This document shows, piece after piece, positions 28,724 through 38,112 of a stretch of 64,000 bases of DNA (within the stretch, counting starts at the first letter, position 1; each line of letters starts with the position of its first letter). This DNA is from Actinomycetales bacterium (GTDB lineage: Bacteria > Actinomycetota > Actinomycetes > Actinomycetales > Dermatophilaceae). The notes beneath the pieces were generated by a model. That model had not been told where the DNA came from. It did no database searches and worked only from the letters and a program-made list of their open reading frames with translations. The stretch lies in assembly GCA_016710645.1 (NCBI GenBank), contig JADJVI010000043.1, forward strand, positions 1 to 64,000. Direction: 5' to 3'. The translations under genes were made by a program, and so were the position numbers.

Positions 28724-29509
28724 TCAGTGAACCTCGGTGATTTCAGGACCCCGCTCGAACGGCCGCAGGTCGTCGTTCCGGGGCCGCGCCCGCTGCTCGG
28801 AAGCGTCGCTAGGCGAGTCAGGCGGCTCGACCGTCGGCTGCTCGGGAAGGCGCAACGCCAACGCCTCGCGTGGGGGCATCGCCTCTGAACCGCGGACAAC
28901 CACGACGCGTCGCACGATGTCGACCAGGCTGGCAGCGGCTGCGTCGTCGGTGGCGGCCCGGCCGTTGAGCACGGCCCGCAAGAACCACCGCGGTCCGTCG
29001 ACGCCGAAGAACCGCAGAGCCTGGCCGCCGGGTGCAACGACCCGAAGTTCCTTACCGAGGGTGCCCTCAACCACCTCGGCCGTCCCGCCTTGGCTGGTCA
29101 CGCCCTCGGCGATCTCGCCGCGCAACTCGGCCCACAGCCCGGTCGTCCTGGGCGCGGCGAAGGCCTGCAGCTGCACGGTTGAGCGGCCCTGGACGATTTG
29201 GGCACCGTAGATCGTCTGGGTTTGCTGGTCGACCTCGAGTTGCAGCTGGACTCCCTCCAGACGTGGCAACCAGATCGCTCCCAGGTCAAGGTAGTCGCCG
29301 AGGCCCTCGACCTCACTGCGGTCGAAAGGCCCGCGAAGCCGACTGAAGGGGGTTGTGGGTTCGTAACCGTCTGCGGCGTCCGACCCTAGATCGCGGTCCG
29401 GCACGGCTGCCTGGGATGCCGCCGTGGGCAGGTCGTCAACCTCCGTCACCTCGTCGGTGGCGGCCCCTGACTCAAGGTCGGTGTTCCGTCGGCGTCCGAA
29501 GAGTCCCAC
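28724..29509 (-). CDS. DUF3710 family protein
   Basis: A 261-residue soluble protein of an actinobacterial family of unknown function. The conserved core (about residues 58-225) includes FDRSEVEGLGDYLDLGAIWL, VQLQAFAAPRTTGLW, and LRFFGVDGPRWFLRAVL. The N-terminal 50 residues and the C-terminal tail are charged and probably disordered. It lies between dut and the OB-fold gene on the same strand, an order kept in many actinobacteria. Confidence 0.83.
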   Translation of the reverse strand: MGLFGRRRNTDLESGAATDEVTEVDDLPTAASQAAVPDRDLGSDAADGYEPTTPFSRLRGPFDRSEVEGLGDYLDLGAIWLPRLEGVQLQLEVDQQTQTIYGAQIVQGRSTVQLQAFAAPRTTGLWAELRGEIAEGVTSQGGTAEVVEGTLGKELRVVAPGGQALRFFGVDGPRWFLRAVLNGRAATDDAAAASLVDIVRRVVVVRGSEAMPPREALALRLPEQPTVEPPDSPSDASEQRARPRNDDLRPFERGPEITEVH

Positions 29510-29562
29510 GTCGGTTCCTCACTGCTCTCACGATCGGGCAAAGCTGGCCGGGCGGATCGACC

Positions 29563-30039
29563 TTAGTCGGCCGAGGGAGGCAACGGCCCGAAGCCGCCGC
29601 TGGCGCCGTGCCCAGTCTCCCCCCGACTACTGTCCGGGAGCGAATCGAGGACCGAGAAGGCGACCCGCTCCACCCGTTGCACGACGAGCTGGGCCACGCG
29701 GTCACCCCGGCGCACCTGGAAGGGCTCACCGGGGTCGAGGTTGATCAGGTTGACCATGATCTCGCCGCGGTAGCCGGCATCCACGGTGCCCGGCGCATTG
29801 ACGATGCTGATGCCATGGCGAGCCGCCAGCCCCGAGCGAGGGTGGGTGAAGGCGGCATACCCGATGGGAAGCGCGATGGCGATCCCGGTCGGCATGAGAA
29901 AACGCTCCCCGGGGCCAAGGAGGGTGTCGACGCGCGCGTAGAGGTCCAAGCCCGCGTCACCGGCGTGGGCGTAGTGCGGAATCGGCAGGGCAGGGTCGAG
30001 ACGACGCAGGCCAACCGGGAGCTGGAAAGGCTCGGTCAA
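29563..30039 (-). CDS. dut: dUTP diphosphatase
   Basis: Hydrolyses dUTP to dUMP and pyrophosphate, limiting uracil in DNA and feeding dTMP synthesis. All five trimeric dUTPase motifs are present: AGDAGLDL, PRSGLA, NAPGTVDAGYRGEI, RGDRVAQLVV and the C-terminal RGETGHGASG, in which His replaces the usual Phe as in other actinobacteria. The start is not an ATG. TTG 30039 overlaps the DUF4193 stop (TTGA) and gives 158 residues, the normal length. The frame runs on upstream into antisense sequence without similarity. Confidence 0.92.
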   Translation of the reverse strand: MTEPFQLPVGLRRLDPALPIPHYAHAGDAGLDLYARVDTLLGPGERFLMPTGIAIALPIGYAAFTHPRSGLAARHGISIVNAPGTVDAGYRGEIMVNLINLDPGEPFQVRRGDRVAQLVVQRVERVAFSVLDSLPDSSRGETGHGASGGFGPLPPSAD

Positions 30040-30335
30040 GCGACGCAGTCGCGGCAGATGGCCTGGCCGTTGACCTCTTTGGCGACCTGGCTGCGGTGGC
30101 GCACCAGAAAGCATCGTGAGCAGGTGAACTCGTCGGCTTGGCGCGGAAGGACGCGAACCGAGAGTTCCTCACCGGACAGGTCTGCGCCGGGCAGCTCGAA
30201 GCCCTCAGCCTGCTCGGCTTCATCGACATCCACGCTTGCGGAGGTCTTGTCGACGCGGCGCGCCTTGAGTTCCTCGATTGAGTCCTCGGACAGGTCGTCG
30301 TCGGTCTTGCGTGGCGCGTCGTAGTCGGTCGCCAT
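30036..30335 (-). CDS. DUF4193 zinc-ribbon-like protein
   Basis: A 99-residue acidic protein typical of actinobacteria. It begins MATDYDAPRKTDDDLSEDSIEEL and ends with two CxxC pairs (CSRCFLVRH and ICRDC), a likely zinc-binding ribbon. Function is unknown. GGAGGAG lies 11 bases before ATG 30335. It is translationally coupled to dut. The 230 bases upstream hold one copy of the repeated octamer and no gene. Confidence 0.88.
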   Translation of the reverse strand: MATDYDAPRKTDDDLSEDSIEELKARRVDKTSASVDVDEAEQAEGFELPGADLSGEELSVRVLPRQADEFTCSRCFLVRHRSQVAKEVNGQAICRDCVA

Positions 30336-30566
30336 GTGCCTTTGTTCTCCTCCAGTGCCGTCAGCGCTGCCGTCTCCAACACCGCGATCCCCAGGTCTAT
30401 GCCGGATCGCGACCGAGAATCCCACAGGTGTCCCCGATGACAAGACCCTGCGCGGCGGATTGTGCCTCATCGAGCGGCCTCCCGTCACCTTGAGTCCGGA
30501 ATGCGGGGACCTCGACCGCCGACCGGTATGCCGTCCGACCCGGTCCCTCGGTGGCCCAGACCCCAC

Positions 30567-31406
30567 TCAAGAGGTCACGAGGGTGCGCAGCTGCTCAACT
30601 AGGGTGCGGTTTCCGGCGACGACCATCAGGGTGTTGGGCTCGCTTGCACCCGGCCCCACGACGACTCCCCCGGCTTCGGTGAGCACCAGCCAGCCAGCGG
30701 CCAGATCCCAGGGATTGAGGCCCGACTCGAAGTAGGCGTCCAGTCGGCCGTCGGCCACCAGGCACAGATCCGTCGCCGCGCTGCCCAGCCGGCGGATGTC
30801 GCGCACCCGCGGCAGCACGTCCACGAGCGTGCATGCTTGGGCAAGGCGCGTGTCGGAGCGGTAGGCGAAGCCGGTGCCGACGAGGGCGTGACTGAGCTGG
30901 GCCTCGGTGCCGATGGACACCACGGCGGTGTCTCCCGTCGTCAGGTCGTGACGCACCGCGCCCAGGCCGAGGGCCGCCGTCCACGCGGTACCCAGGACAG
31001 GGCTGACGACAGCGCCGGCCACCGGGCGCCAGCCCGGGGCGCGAGGTGAGCCGACGACGGCGGCGACGGAGACGGCATACAGGGGCAGGTCGTAGAGGTA
31101 GTTGACCGTGCCGTCGATGGGGTCGACCACCCAGGTGATTCCGGTGCTGCCTTGCAGGTCCGCGCCCTCCTCGCCGACGAAACCGTCCTCGGGCCGGGCG
31201 ATCCGCAGTGCCTCGCGCAGCAATGCCTCCGAGCGGGTGTCCATCACGGTGACGACGTCGGTATCGGTGGACTTCGTCGAGGTGTCCAGGCGCGTCGGAC
31301 GGTCGTCGCGGACCATGGTTGCGGCCGTTGAGGCAACCCTCAGGGCCAGGTCGCGCAGCTCGGTGAGCGTGACGTGGTCGGGAAGCCGGTCAGGTGCGTA
31401 GGTCAC
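30567..31406 (-). CDS. inositol monophosphatase family protein
   Basis: A 279-residue Mg-dependent phosphatase of the IMPase/FBPase superfamily. The metal-binding residues are in FVGEEGAD (about residue 75) and WVVDPIDGTVNY (about 91-102). A second signature is NPWDLAAGWLVLTEAGG near residue 220. Substrates in this family include inositol phosphate, fructose-1,6-bisphosphate and 3'-phosphoadenosine derivatives; this one cannot be assigned. GTG 31406 is the start. It is divergent from sepH. Confidence 0.88.
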   Translation of the reverse strand: MTYAPDRLPDHVTLTELRDLALRVASTAATMVRDDRPTRLDTSTKSTDTDVVTVMDTRSEALLREALRIARPEDGFVGEEGADLQGSTGITWVVDPIDGTVNYLYDLPLYAVSVAAVVGSPRAPGWRPVAGAVVSPVLGTAWTAALGLGAVRHDLTTGDTAVVSIGTEAQLSHALVGTGFAYRSDTRLAQACTLVDVLPRVRDIRRLGSAATDLCLVADGRLDAYFESGLNPWDLAAGWLVLTEAGGVVVGPGASEPNTLMVVAGNRTLVEQLRTLVTS

Positions 31407-31562
31407 CGGGCCAACCTATCGACGCGGTCCGGCACCTCCTGACGCCGTCTCAACCAGCCGCGGCGCGGCGTGGAGGCTTGGGTGCGAGCGATCGGGATGA
31501 GAGAGTCGGGCGTGGATGCGGCGCCCTCGCGCCGACCCACCGTTGCCGATCAAGGAGAGATC

Positions 31563-32837
31563 ATGGCCGACCTGCGCTTGATCGGCGTCCACGAGGACGG
31601 CACCCACCTCGTCCTGGCCGACCCCGATGGCATCCGGCATCGACTCGTCTTGGACGATGCCCTGCGCGCTGCGGCGCGACGGGACCGACCCCGGCTTGGC
31701 CAGTTGCAGATCGAGATCGACGGCGGACTGCGGCCCCGCGACGTGCAAGCTCTGCTGCGTGCGGGAGCCAGCGTCGAGGAAACCGCCGAGCGCGCCGGCT
31801 GGACGGTCGACAAGGTCGGCAAGTATGCCGGCCCGATCCTCGCTGAGCGCGAACACATCGCGTCCGTCGCCCGGGCTGTGCGGCTGCGTTCGCCCCGGGG
31901 CACCTCGGGCGCGACACTCGTGACCCGAGTCGAGGAGCGGCTCACCGCCCGCGGGGTCGACGCGTCCACTGCAACGTGGGACTCCTGGCGGCGGGAAGGC
32001 TCCGAGTGGGTGGTCGTCTTGGCGTTCGCTGCCGGTGGACGCGAGCGCTCGGCCTCGTGGACCTATGACGCCCGATCCCGCGGACTGGCCGCCCGTGACG
32101 ACGAGGCCCGTTGGCTCAGTGAGGACGAACCCGGACAGGCACACGCCGATGTCCCGGTCTATGACGTCGAGGCCGAAGGGGGTCTGGAGGCCCCACCACG
32201 GCGCCGGGAAAGCTCACCCCATGACCTCACCGCCGCGATGCGGCAGGCGTCTGGCGCCAAGCAGCGGCGCGCTCCGGTTCGCCGCCGGGGCACCGAACCC
32301 ATGGCGCTGCCCATGGAGGACGAGTCGACGGGCGACCCGGGCGCGACCGACCACGGCTCGGCTGGTCCCGCGGCCCACGGTGGGTCGGACGGAGACAATG
32401 AGCCGCAGGCGACCGTCGTGCAACTGGACAGCCGCCGCGAGGCCGGCCGGGGCCGACCGGACGCGCCGGTGCCTGTCGCTGCCGATGAACCAGCTGAGGT
32501 GAGCGAGCCGACGGAGGCTCGTGAAGACCCGGACACCGACACTGGCGCACAGTCAGGGTCAGACGCCGACCTTCCGGCCGAGGAGTCTCAGGCTGACGTT
32601 GAGGTCGAGGTCGAGGCTGAGGTCGGCGCCGAGGGCACTGGCGAAGCGTCCGCTGCGGACCAGACCGAGGAGCCGACCCCAGACCCATCGCAGAGCGCGC
32701 CCGCCAAGCTCACCGCCGCCGAACGTCGATCAGCCCTGGCTCAGGAGCGCCTCAAGTCGACCTGGGACTCGTTCCTGTTCGGCCCGGCGCGCGGCAGCAC
32801 CACCCGTCCAGAGGCACCTGATTCCTCCGCCGAATAG
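31563..32837 (+). CDS. sepH: septation protein SepH
   Basis: An actinobacterial cell-division protein that stimulates FtsZ assembly (established for Streptomyces and Mycobacterium SepH). The 424-residue protein starts MADLRLIGVHEDGTHLVL, has the DUF3071 domain with a helix-turn-helix-like region (about 60-110: GLRPRDVQALLRAGASVEE), and ends in a long, acidic, Pro/Glu-rich disordered tail followed by a short basic terminus. AAGGAGA six bases upstream fixes ATG 31563. No partner division gene is adjacent here. Confidence 0.92.
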   Translation: MADLRLIGVHEDGTHLVLADPDGIRHRLVLDDALRAAARRDRPRLGQLQIEIDGGLRPRDVQALLRAGASVEETAERAGWTVDKVGKYAGPILAEREHIASVARAVRLRSPRGTSGATLVTRVEERLTARGVDASTATWDSWRREGSEWVVVLAFAAGGRERSASWTYDARSRGLAARDDEARWLSEDEPGQAHADVPVYDVEAEGGLEAPPRRRESSPHDLTAAMRQASGAKQRRAPVRRRGTEPMALPMEDESTGDPGATDHGSAGPAAHGGSDGDNEPQATVVQLDSRREAGRGRPDAPVPVAADEPAEVSEPTEAREDPDTDTGAQSGSDADLPAEESQADVEVEVEAEVGAEGTGEASAADQTEEPTPDPSQSAPAKLTAAERRSALAQERLKSTWDSFLFGPARGSTTRPEAPDSSAE

Positions 32838-32897
32838 CGCCAGCCCCCCGTCGACCCTCTGCGGTAGATGGCCGGAGCCACCCGCCCCCGAAGTGCC

Positions 32898-33566
32898 CTA
32901 CTCGCCTGCGCGCTCGGACAGGTCGAAGGGCAACACGTCCGGGGAGATCGCAGCCGCCTGGGTAGCGTGCGAGGTCATCCGGCGGGAGTGATGCCGGCGG
33001 CACAACACTTCGTACTCCACGACACCCGCCCCACCGCTGGTGGTGTCCCCGACGACGACCTGGTCACCCTCGGTCACCATGACACCGTCGAGCACTCGGG
33101 CGTTGTGCGTGGCTCGCGCGCCACACCAGCACAATGCCTCGACCTGCAGGGTCTGGACCCGGTCCGCGAGTTCGACCAGGCGCGCAGACCCCGGGAAGAG
33201 CCGGGTCCGGAAGTCGGCGAGGATCCCGAACGCGAAGACGTCGATGCCCATCTCGTCGACGATGCGCGCGAGTTGCTCGATCTGTTCGGGACGATAGAAC
33301 TGCGCCTCGTCACAGACCAGGAAGTCGATCCGCTGACCCTCCGTGCTCATCGCGACGACCGCGTCCCAGAGGTCCAATTCGTCGCCCACCTCCACAGCCG
33401 TGTGGGACAGGCCCAGTCGGGAGGACAGCATGGCCTCGCCGGCGCGGTCGTGCTTGGTGAAAATGAGGCCGCGTTTGCCGCGCGCGGAGTGGTTGTGCTC
33501 GATCTGCAAGGCGAGCGTGGACTTTCCGGAGTCCATCGTCCCGCAGAAGTAGAGCAGTTCGGCCAC
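32898..33566 (-). CDS. tdk: thymidine kinase
   Basis: Phosphorylates thymidine for salvage. The 222-residue protein has the P-loop GTMDSGKST at residues 9-17, VCDEAQFY (Walker B plus lasso start), GILADFRT and C-terminal zinc-type cysteines (LCWCGARAT and YEVLCRRHH). GTG 33566 gives the usual start MAELLYFCGTMDSGKS. Upstream, the phosphodiesterase gene ends 11 bases away on the same strand, so they are probably cotranscribed. Confidence 0.94.
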   Translation of the reverse strand: MAELLYFCGTMDSGKSTLALQIEHNHSARGKRGLIFTKHDRAGEAMLSSRLGLSHTAVEVGDELDLWDAVVAMSTEGQRIDFLVCDEAQFYRPEQIEQLARIVDEMGIDVFAFGILADFRTRLFPGSARLVELADRVQTLQVEALCWCGARATHNARVLDGVMVTEGDQVVVGDTTSGGAGVVEYEVLCRRHHSRRMTSHATQAAAISPDVLPFDLSERAGE

Positions 33567-33577
33567 GACCGGCAACC

Positions 33578-34735
33578 CTAGGCGATCCGAGCGGGCCACA
33601 CGAACAGCGGGATCGAGGTCTCCGCGGGCGTCACCGACCCGTGCAACCCCACCAGCCGCAATAGTTCGGGCCGCATCCGCGCCGAATCGACGACGGCGAC
33701 CTCGGCCACAGCGTTGACCAGGACGTCACCGATCCGGGGTAGAACTTCCTCTCGGACCGGGCCGAACATCCCCTCGGCAATGAGGTCGGCACGGCATACC
33801 ACGCGGGCGTCGGACCCGAGCCGCGCCCACCACGCGGCTGCGACGTCAGCCGCGGCGCCAGGCTGGGTGTAGAGCTGCACCGCGCGCGGTTCCCCACCGA
33901 CGTGCCGGACTCCGACGAGCAGATCAGGCTCGGCCGCCAGGTCGACACGCCGCTCGAACGGCACGTCGACCATCCCGTGGTCGGCGGTGACCAGGACCGA
34001 GGTGTCGGCTGGCACCCGAGAAACCAACTCGGCCAGTGCGGCATCGACGCGCTCCAGCTCGGCGGTCCATTCCCACGAGTCGACCCCATGCACGTGACCG
34101 ACCTTGTCGAGGTCACCCCAGTAGAGGTAGATCAGGGCGCGCGGAGAGCGGCGCAGGGCCGTGACGGCCGCATCGACTCGCGCTGAAAGAGCCTGGGCTG
34201 CAACGAAACTGCCTCCACGGAGGGCTGCCGTCGTGAGCCCGGAGCCGTCGAAATAGCCCGGCCCGATCCGGGTGACGGCGATGCCCTCGCGTTCGGCCAG
34301 CTCGAAGGCGGTGTCCCCCGGCTGCCAGCGCCGAGCGTCCGGCCCGTCCTGCCACGACAGGGCGTTGAAGATGCGGTCCTCACCCGGCACCAACATCTCG
34401 TAGCCCACGAGGCCGTGGGCGCCGGGCGGCAGACCCGTCCCGAAGGACCCCATCGAGGTGGCCGTCGTCGAGGGGTACCCACACTCGAGCCGGTATGCCG
34501 TGCCGAGCCCGGAGCGCAGAAAGGGGGCGTGGCCGGCGCGGCGGCGGACGAGTTGCTCCCCCATTCCGTCGACGAGGACCACGACCGTGCGCCGCGCGGG
34601 GGGCAGATCCAGCACCGAAGGACCGATGGCATCCACTCCGCCAGCACCTCCGAGGGCGGACAGCGCAGCCGGGAGGACATCCCAAAGATGGGCTGTCATC
34701 GCGGGTGGCACCTGGGCGGGCGAGGCCGCCGTCAC
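33578..34735 (-). CDS. alkaline-phosphatase-superfamily nucleotide pyrophosphatase/phosphodiesterase
   Basis: A 385-residue metal-dependent hydrolase without signal peptide. RTVVVLVDGMGEQL carries the first metal ligand, STTATSMGSFGTGLPP contains the probable nucleophilic Thr/Ser, and YWGDLDKVGHVHG and VTADHGMVD supply the remaining ligands. It resembles the NPP branch; substrate is unknown. GTG 34735 gives the longest protein; ATG 34699 (MTAHLWDVLP) is an alternative. It is followed by tdk and preceded by the DUF5998 gene, all on the minus strand. Confidence 0.88.
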   Translation of the reverse strand: MTAASPAQVPPAMTAHLWDVLPAALSALGGAGGVDAIGPSVLDLPPARRTVVVLVDGMGEQLVRRRAGHAPFLRSGLGTAYRLECGYPSTTATSMGSFGTGLPPGAHGLVGYEMLVPGEDRIFNALSWQDGPDARRWQPGDTAFELAEREGIAVTRIGPGYFDGSGLTTAALRGGSFVAAQALSARVDAAVTALRRSPRALIYLYWGDLDKVGHVHGVDSWEWTAELERVDAALAELVSRVPADTSVLVTADHGMVDVPFERRVDLAAEPDLLVGVRHVGGEPRAVQLYTQPGAAADVAAAWWARLGSDARVVCRADLIAEGMFGPVREEVLPRIGDVLVNAVAEVAVVDSARMRPELLRLVGLHGSVTPAETSIPLFVWPARIA

Positions 34736-34750
34736 CCGGTCACGACCACA

Positions 34751-35350
34751 TCACGACCCGATGACGGCCGACAGCGTGCGAGCGAAGTGCAAAGCCCGCG
34801 CCAAGGCGGCGTCACCGTCGGCGTCGGCACTGATGCGCAACGAGATGTCGTCAGAGGCGATGGTGCCCTCGAAGCCGTGGTCGGCATCGCACTGCGGGTC
34901 GCCACAGGTCGCCGACATGACATCGAGGCGACTCACCGCTCCCCACCCGAGGGTCAGGGTGATCTCGCGACCGAGCGACCCCGGGATGTAGGCATCCGGA
35001 GCGGACACGACGTGGGTGAGCATGACCCCGCGCACGGCGGCCAGCGGGATGCTCTCGCTCGTCGCGGTCGCCACGGCGCGTTCGTGGTGGTCGTCATGGT
35101 CGTCGGCATGGACGACCACGAGCTTGCGTGGGGTGGTCACCAAGACGGTGATGTGGCGACGCACCGCGTCCTGGTCGAAGGTGGTCTCCTGATGGACCAG
35201 GTATGCCGTCACCTCATCGTCGGCGAGGGCAGACCCCACGACGTCCGCGACGAGCGCGGGGTAATAGCCCGCCCGTTGGATGTCGGACCGCAATTCGGCC
35301 GGCAGCACGAAGCCGGGCACGTCACGAGGTGTCTTGCGCATGCCGGTCAT
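34751..35350 (-). CDS. DUF5998 family protein
   Basis: A 199-residue soluble protein of an actinobacterial family of unknown function. Recognisable segments are LPAELRSDIQRAGYYPALVADVV, AYLVHQETTFD, VRRHITVLVLTP-like VLVTTPRKLVVVHADDH and CGDPQCDADHGFEG. It precedes the phosphodiesterase gene by 15 bases. ATG 35341 (MRKTPRD) is an equally possible start. Confidence 0.8.
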   Translation of the reverse strand: MTGMRKTPRDVPGFVLPAELRSDIQRAGYYPALVADVVGSALADDEVTAYLVHQETTFDQDAVRRHITVLVTTPRKLVVVHADDHDDHHERAVATATSESIPLAAVRGVMLTHVVSAPDAYIPGSLGREITLTLGWGAVSRLDVMSATCGDPQCDADHGFEGTIASDDISLRISADADGDAALARALHFARTLSAVIGS

Positions 35351-35363
35351 TCTCGCACCGGCA

Positions 35364-38054
35364 TCAGGTCATCACCCTGCGCATCGCGTCCTTGCGGGTC
35401 AACGCGGGGCGCACCGAGATCTCCGCGCCCAGGACGTCCACCCCACCGCTCCAGCAGTTGACCGGCTGCAGGGACACCGCCGCGAGCGCCGAATGGTGGT
35501 CGGCGAGCGTCGAGAGCCGCGCCACGAGATCCTCCAGTGCCGCCATGTCGACCGGAGATCGGCCGCGATATCCGGTCAACAGGGGTGCAGCCTTGACCGA
35601 ACCGATGAGGTCGCGGACATCGACATCGGTCAACGGCGGGATGCGGTACCCGATGTCGCCCAGCAGGTCGGTCGGGGGCCCGGCCACCGAGAAGGCCACC
35701 ACCGGACCGAAAAGCGGGTCCTCATTCGTGGACAGTACGCAGGCCACCCCCGGCGGGGACATCCGCTGCACGGCGAACTGGTCCTCGGCGAAGTCGCCAA
35801 GGCGGCTGGTGAGCGAGGCATGGGCAGCCGACACGGCGTCCGCACTGGCGAGATCGGGCCGCACCCCACTCACGCCGACCTGGTGACGCATGGCGGGCGA
35901 TACGGTCTTGAGAATGACGGGGTAGCCCAACTCCCGAGCGGCTGCCACCGCCTCGGTCGCCGTCCGCACGATGCGCCGGGGCCACAGCCGGATGCCGTAG
36001 GTCGCGAGCAGGCGTCGGGACTCCTCGAAGGTCAGCGACCGCCCATCGGGGTGTTCGGCCAGGACCGCGTCGATGATCTCGGCGGCCCGGTCGCGGTCGA
36101 CCCCGTCCGGAGCCACCACCTGGCCGTGGTCGCGAGCCCGCCACTGGCCGTAGCGGGTCGCCGCAGCAAGGGCGCGCACCGCGTCTTCAGGCAAGGGGTA
36201 TGCCGGGACCACGCGCTTGGGCCCTTCCCCGGAGCTCACGGCGAGCGCCTCGGTCACCCCGCGCATCCCCAGGAACGTTGCAGCACAAGGCTTTTCACTC
36301 CGTGCAGCTTCATCGCGAACCGCCTCGGCGACCAGTTCGTCGTCGGTATAGATGGGCGGGATGAAGGCGGTGAGGACGCTGTCGACCTTGGGGTCTTCGA
36401 AGGCGGCTCGCAGGGCCTTGGCGAACTCCGGCGCGGACGCCTCCGAGCTCAGCGACATCGGACCGTGGGTCACCTCGAGGTTCCAACTGGCCGCCGCCTG
36501 GGCGATGAGGCGGGACAGTGCGTCTGAGTTGGTGACGACGGCGACCCGGTCTCCGGCGGGCAACGGCTGGTGGACCACGAGTTGGGCGATGTCGAACAGC
36601 TGGTGGATGTTCTCCGCACGGATCACACCGGCCTGCCGCAGCATGGCGTCGAAGGCCTCCTGGCGCACCGCCGTGGGGCGGGTGAGATAGCCCGAGGCAG
36701 GGCCGACCATGGCCGTCCCCGACTTCACGACGATGACCGGCTTGGACGAGGCTAGATGCCGCGCGATCCGGGTGAACTTGCGCGGGTTACCCATGGTCTC
36801 GACGTAGAGCCCGACGGCGTGAGTCTCGGCGTCGTCGATCCAGTACTGCAGGAGGTCGTTGCTGGAGACGTCGACCCGGTTGCCGGCCGAGGCGAAGACC
36901 GACACCCCCAGCCCGCGGCGGGCCGCCGACGCGAGGACGGCGATGCCCAGGGCGCCGCTCTGGGCGAACAGGCCGAGGTGCCCACTAGGCGGCAATTGCG
37001 GTGCGAGAGAAGCGTTCAGCGAAAGGTCCGGCGAGTTGTTGATGAACCCGAACGAGTTGGGCCCAACCACCCGCATCCCGGCTCGACGCGCCCGCTTGCG
37101 TAGTCGGGCCTGCAGCTTGCGGCCCCGCTCCCCCGTCTCACCGAAGTTCGCAGCCGGAATCACCAGCGCCCGGACACCCTTGGCCGCGCACTCGTCGACG
37201 ATGCCGAGGACTTGCTCGGCCGCGACGGCGATGATCGCCAGGTGGACCTCGCCCGGAATGTCGGCGACCGACGGGTACGCCTTGAGGCCCAGCACCTTCT
37301 TGGCCGCCGGGTTCACGGCATACACCGTGCCGGTGTAGTGGCCCTGGAGGATATTGCGCAGGAAGGTGTGGCCGATGGAGTCGGGATGCCGGCTGGCGCC
37401 GATGACCGCGACCGATCGCGGGCTGAGGATCCCCCGAACGCTGGAGGACTCGGCCCGGTGCTCGCGGGCGAAGCGCACCTCGGTCGAGGCCGCCGTGGGG
37501 GTGATGTCGAAGGACAGCGAGATGACCCCGTCTTCGAGCCGGTGCTTGACGGCATACCCGGCTTCTTTGAAGACGTTGATCATCTTGCGGTTCTGCGGCA
37601 GCACCTCGGCGACGAACTTCGTCACGCCTGCCTCGAACCCGATCGCGGCCAGGTGTTCCAGCAGGATCGAGCCAATTCCCTTGCCGTGGAAGTGATCCGA
37701 GATGTTGAACGCGACTTCGGCGGTGGCGTCGCCGACCCGGTCGTAGCGCCCGATCCCGATGATCTTGCCGCGTAGCAACGCGACGAGCGCGACCCGCTCG
37801 TCGTAATCGACGACGGTGAAGCGGGTGACATCGCGGTCGGACAGCTCCCGCAACGGCGCGAAGAAGCGCAGGTAGATGGACTCCTCCGACTGTCCGGCGT
37901 GGAACTCGCGCACCAGTGCAGCGTCGGCCGGGGTGATCGGCCGCACATAGGCCACCGACCCGTCCCGCAGGACCACGTCGGCCTCCCATTCCACGGGGTA
38001 TCCGGGGGGCAACAACACCAGGCTGCCGGTTTCGGGAAGCGGCGTAGACGGCAT
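35364..38054 (-). CDS. GNAT acetyltransferase fused to ADP-forming acyl-CoA synthetase-like domains (Pat type)
   Basis: An 896-residue multidomain protein. The N-terminal GNAT domain (about 30-180) has HFHGKGIGSILLEHL for acetyl-CoA binding. A CoA-binding domain follows (about 205-335: GILSPRSVAVIGASRHPDSIG), then succinyl-CoA-ligase-like domains with FAQSGALGIAVL. The C-terminal ATP-grasp domain (about 670-890) has GYPVILKTVSPAMRHQVGVSGV (positions conserved in the family). Relatives are lysine acetyltransferases that control acetyl-CoA synthetase and other enzymes. GNAT-first order is the actinobacterial form. Its start ATG lies inside a copy of the repeated GTATGCCG element. Confidence 0.88.
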   Translation of the reverse strand: MPSTPLPETGSLVLLPPGYPVEWEADVVLRDGSVAYVRPITPADAALVREFHAGQSEESIYLRFFAPLRELSDRDVTRFTVVDYDERVALVALLRGKIIGIGRYDRVGDATAEVAFNISDHFHGKGIGSILLEHLAAIGFEAGVTKFVAEVLPQNRKMINVFKEAGYAVKHRLEDGVISLSFDITPTAASTEVRFAREHRAESSSVRGILSPRSVAVIGASRHPDSIGHTFLRNILQGHYTGTVYAVNPAAKKVLGLKAYPSVADIPGEVHLAIIAVAAEQVLGIVDECAAKGVRALVIPAANFGETGERGRKLQARLRKRARRAGMRVVGPNSFGFINNSPDLSLNASLAPQLPPSGHLGLFAQSGALGIAVLASAARRGLGVSVFASAGNRVDVSSNDLLQYWIDDAETHAVGLYVETMGNPRKFTRIARHLASSKPVIVVKSGTAMVGPASGYLTRPTAVRQEAFDAMLRQAGVIRAENIHQLFDIAQLVVHQPLPAGDRVAVVTNSDALSRLIAQAAASWNLEVTHGPMSLSSEASAPEFAKALRAAFEDPKVDSVLTAFIPPIYTDDELVAEAVRDEAARSEKPCAATFLGMRGVTEALAVSSGEGPKRVVPAYPLPEDAVRALAAATRYGQWRARDHGQVVAPDGVDRDRAAEIIDAVLAEHPDGRSLTFEESRRLLATYGIRLWPRRIVRTATEAVAAARELGYPVILKTVSPAMRHQVGVSGVRPDLASADAVSAAHASLTSRLGDFAEDQFAVQRMSPPGVACVLSTNEDPLFGPVVAFSVAGPPTDLLGDIGYRIPPLTDVDVRDLIGSVKAAPLLTGYRGRSPVDMAALEDLVARLSTLADHHSALAAVSLQPVNCWSGGVDVLGAEISVRPALTRKDAMRRVMT

Positions 38055-38083
38055 ACCTCAATCGTCCCACGACCGGTATGCCG
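38049..38083. repeat. inverted pair of the GTATGCCG element between divergent genes
   Basis: CGGCATACC (38049-38057) and GGTATGCCG (38075-38083) are perfect inverted 9-mers 17 bases apart. They span the start codon of the Pat-type gene and the gap to the divergent nitroreductase gene. This could act as an operator or hairpin, or may only reflect clustering of the genome-wide element. Confidence 0.7.
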
Positions 38084-38112
38084 GGTGGCGACCGCCGCGG
38101 CACGATGGGGTC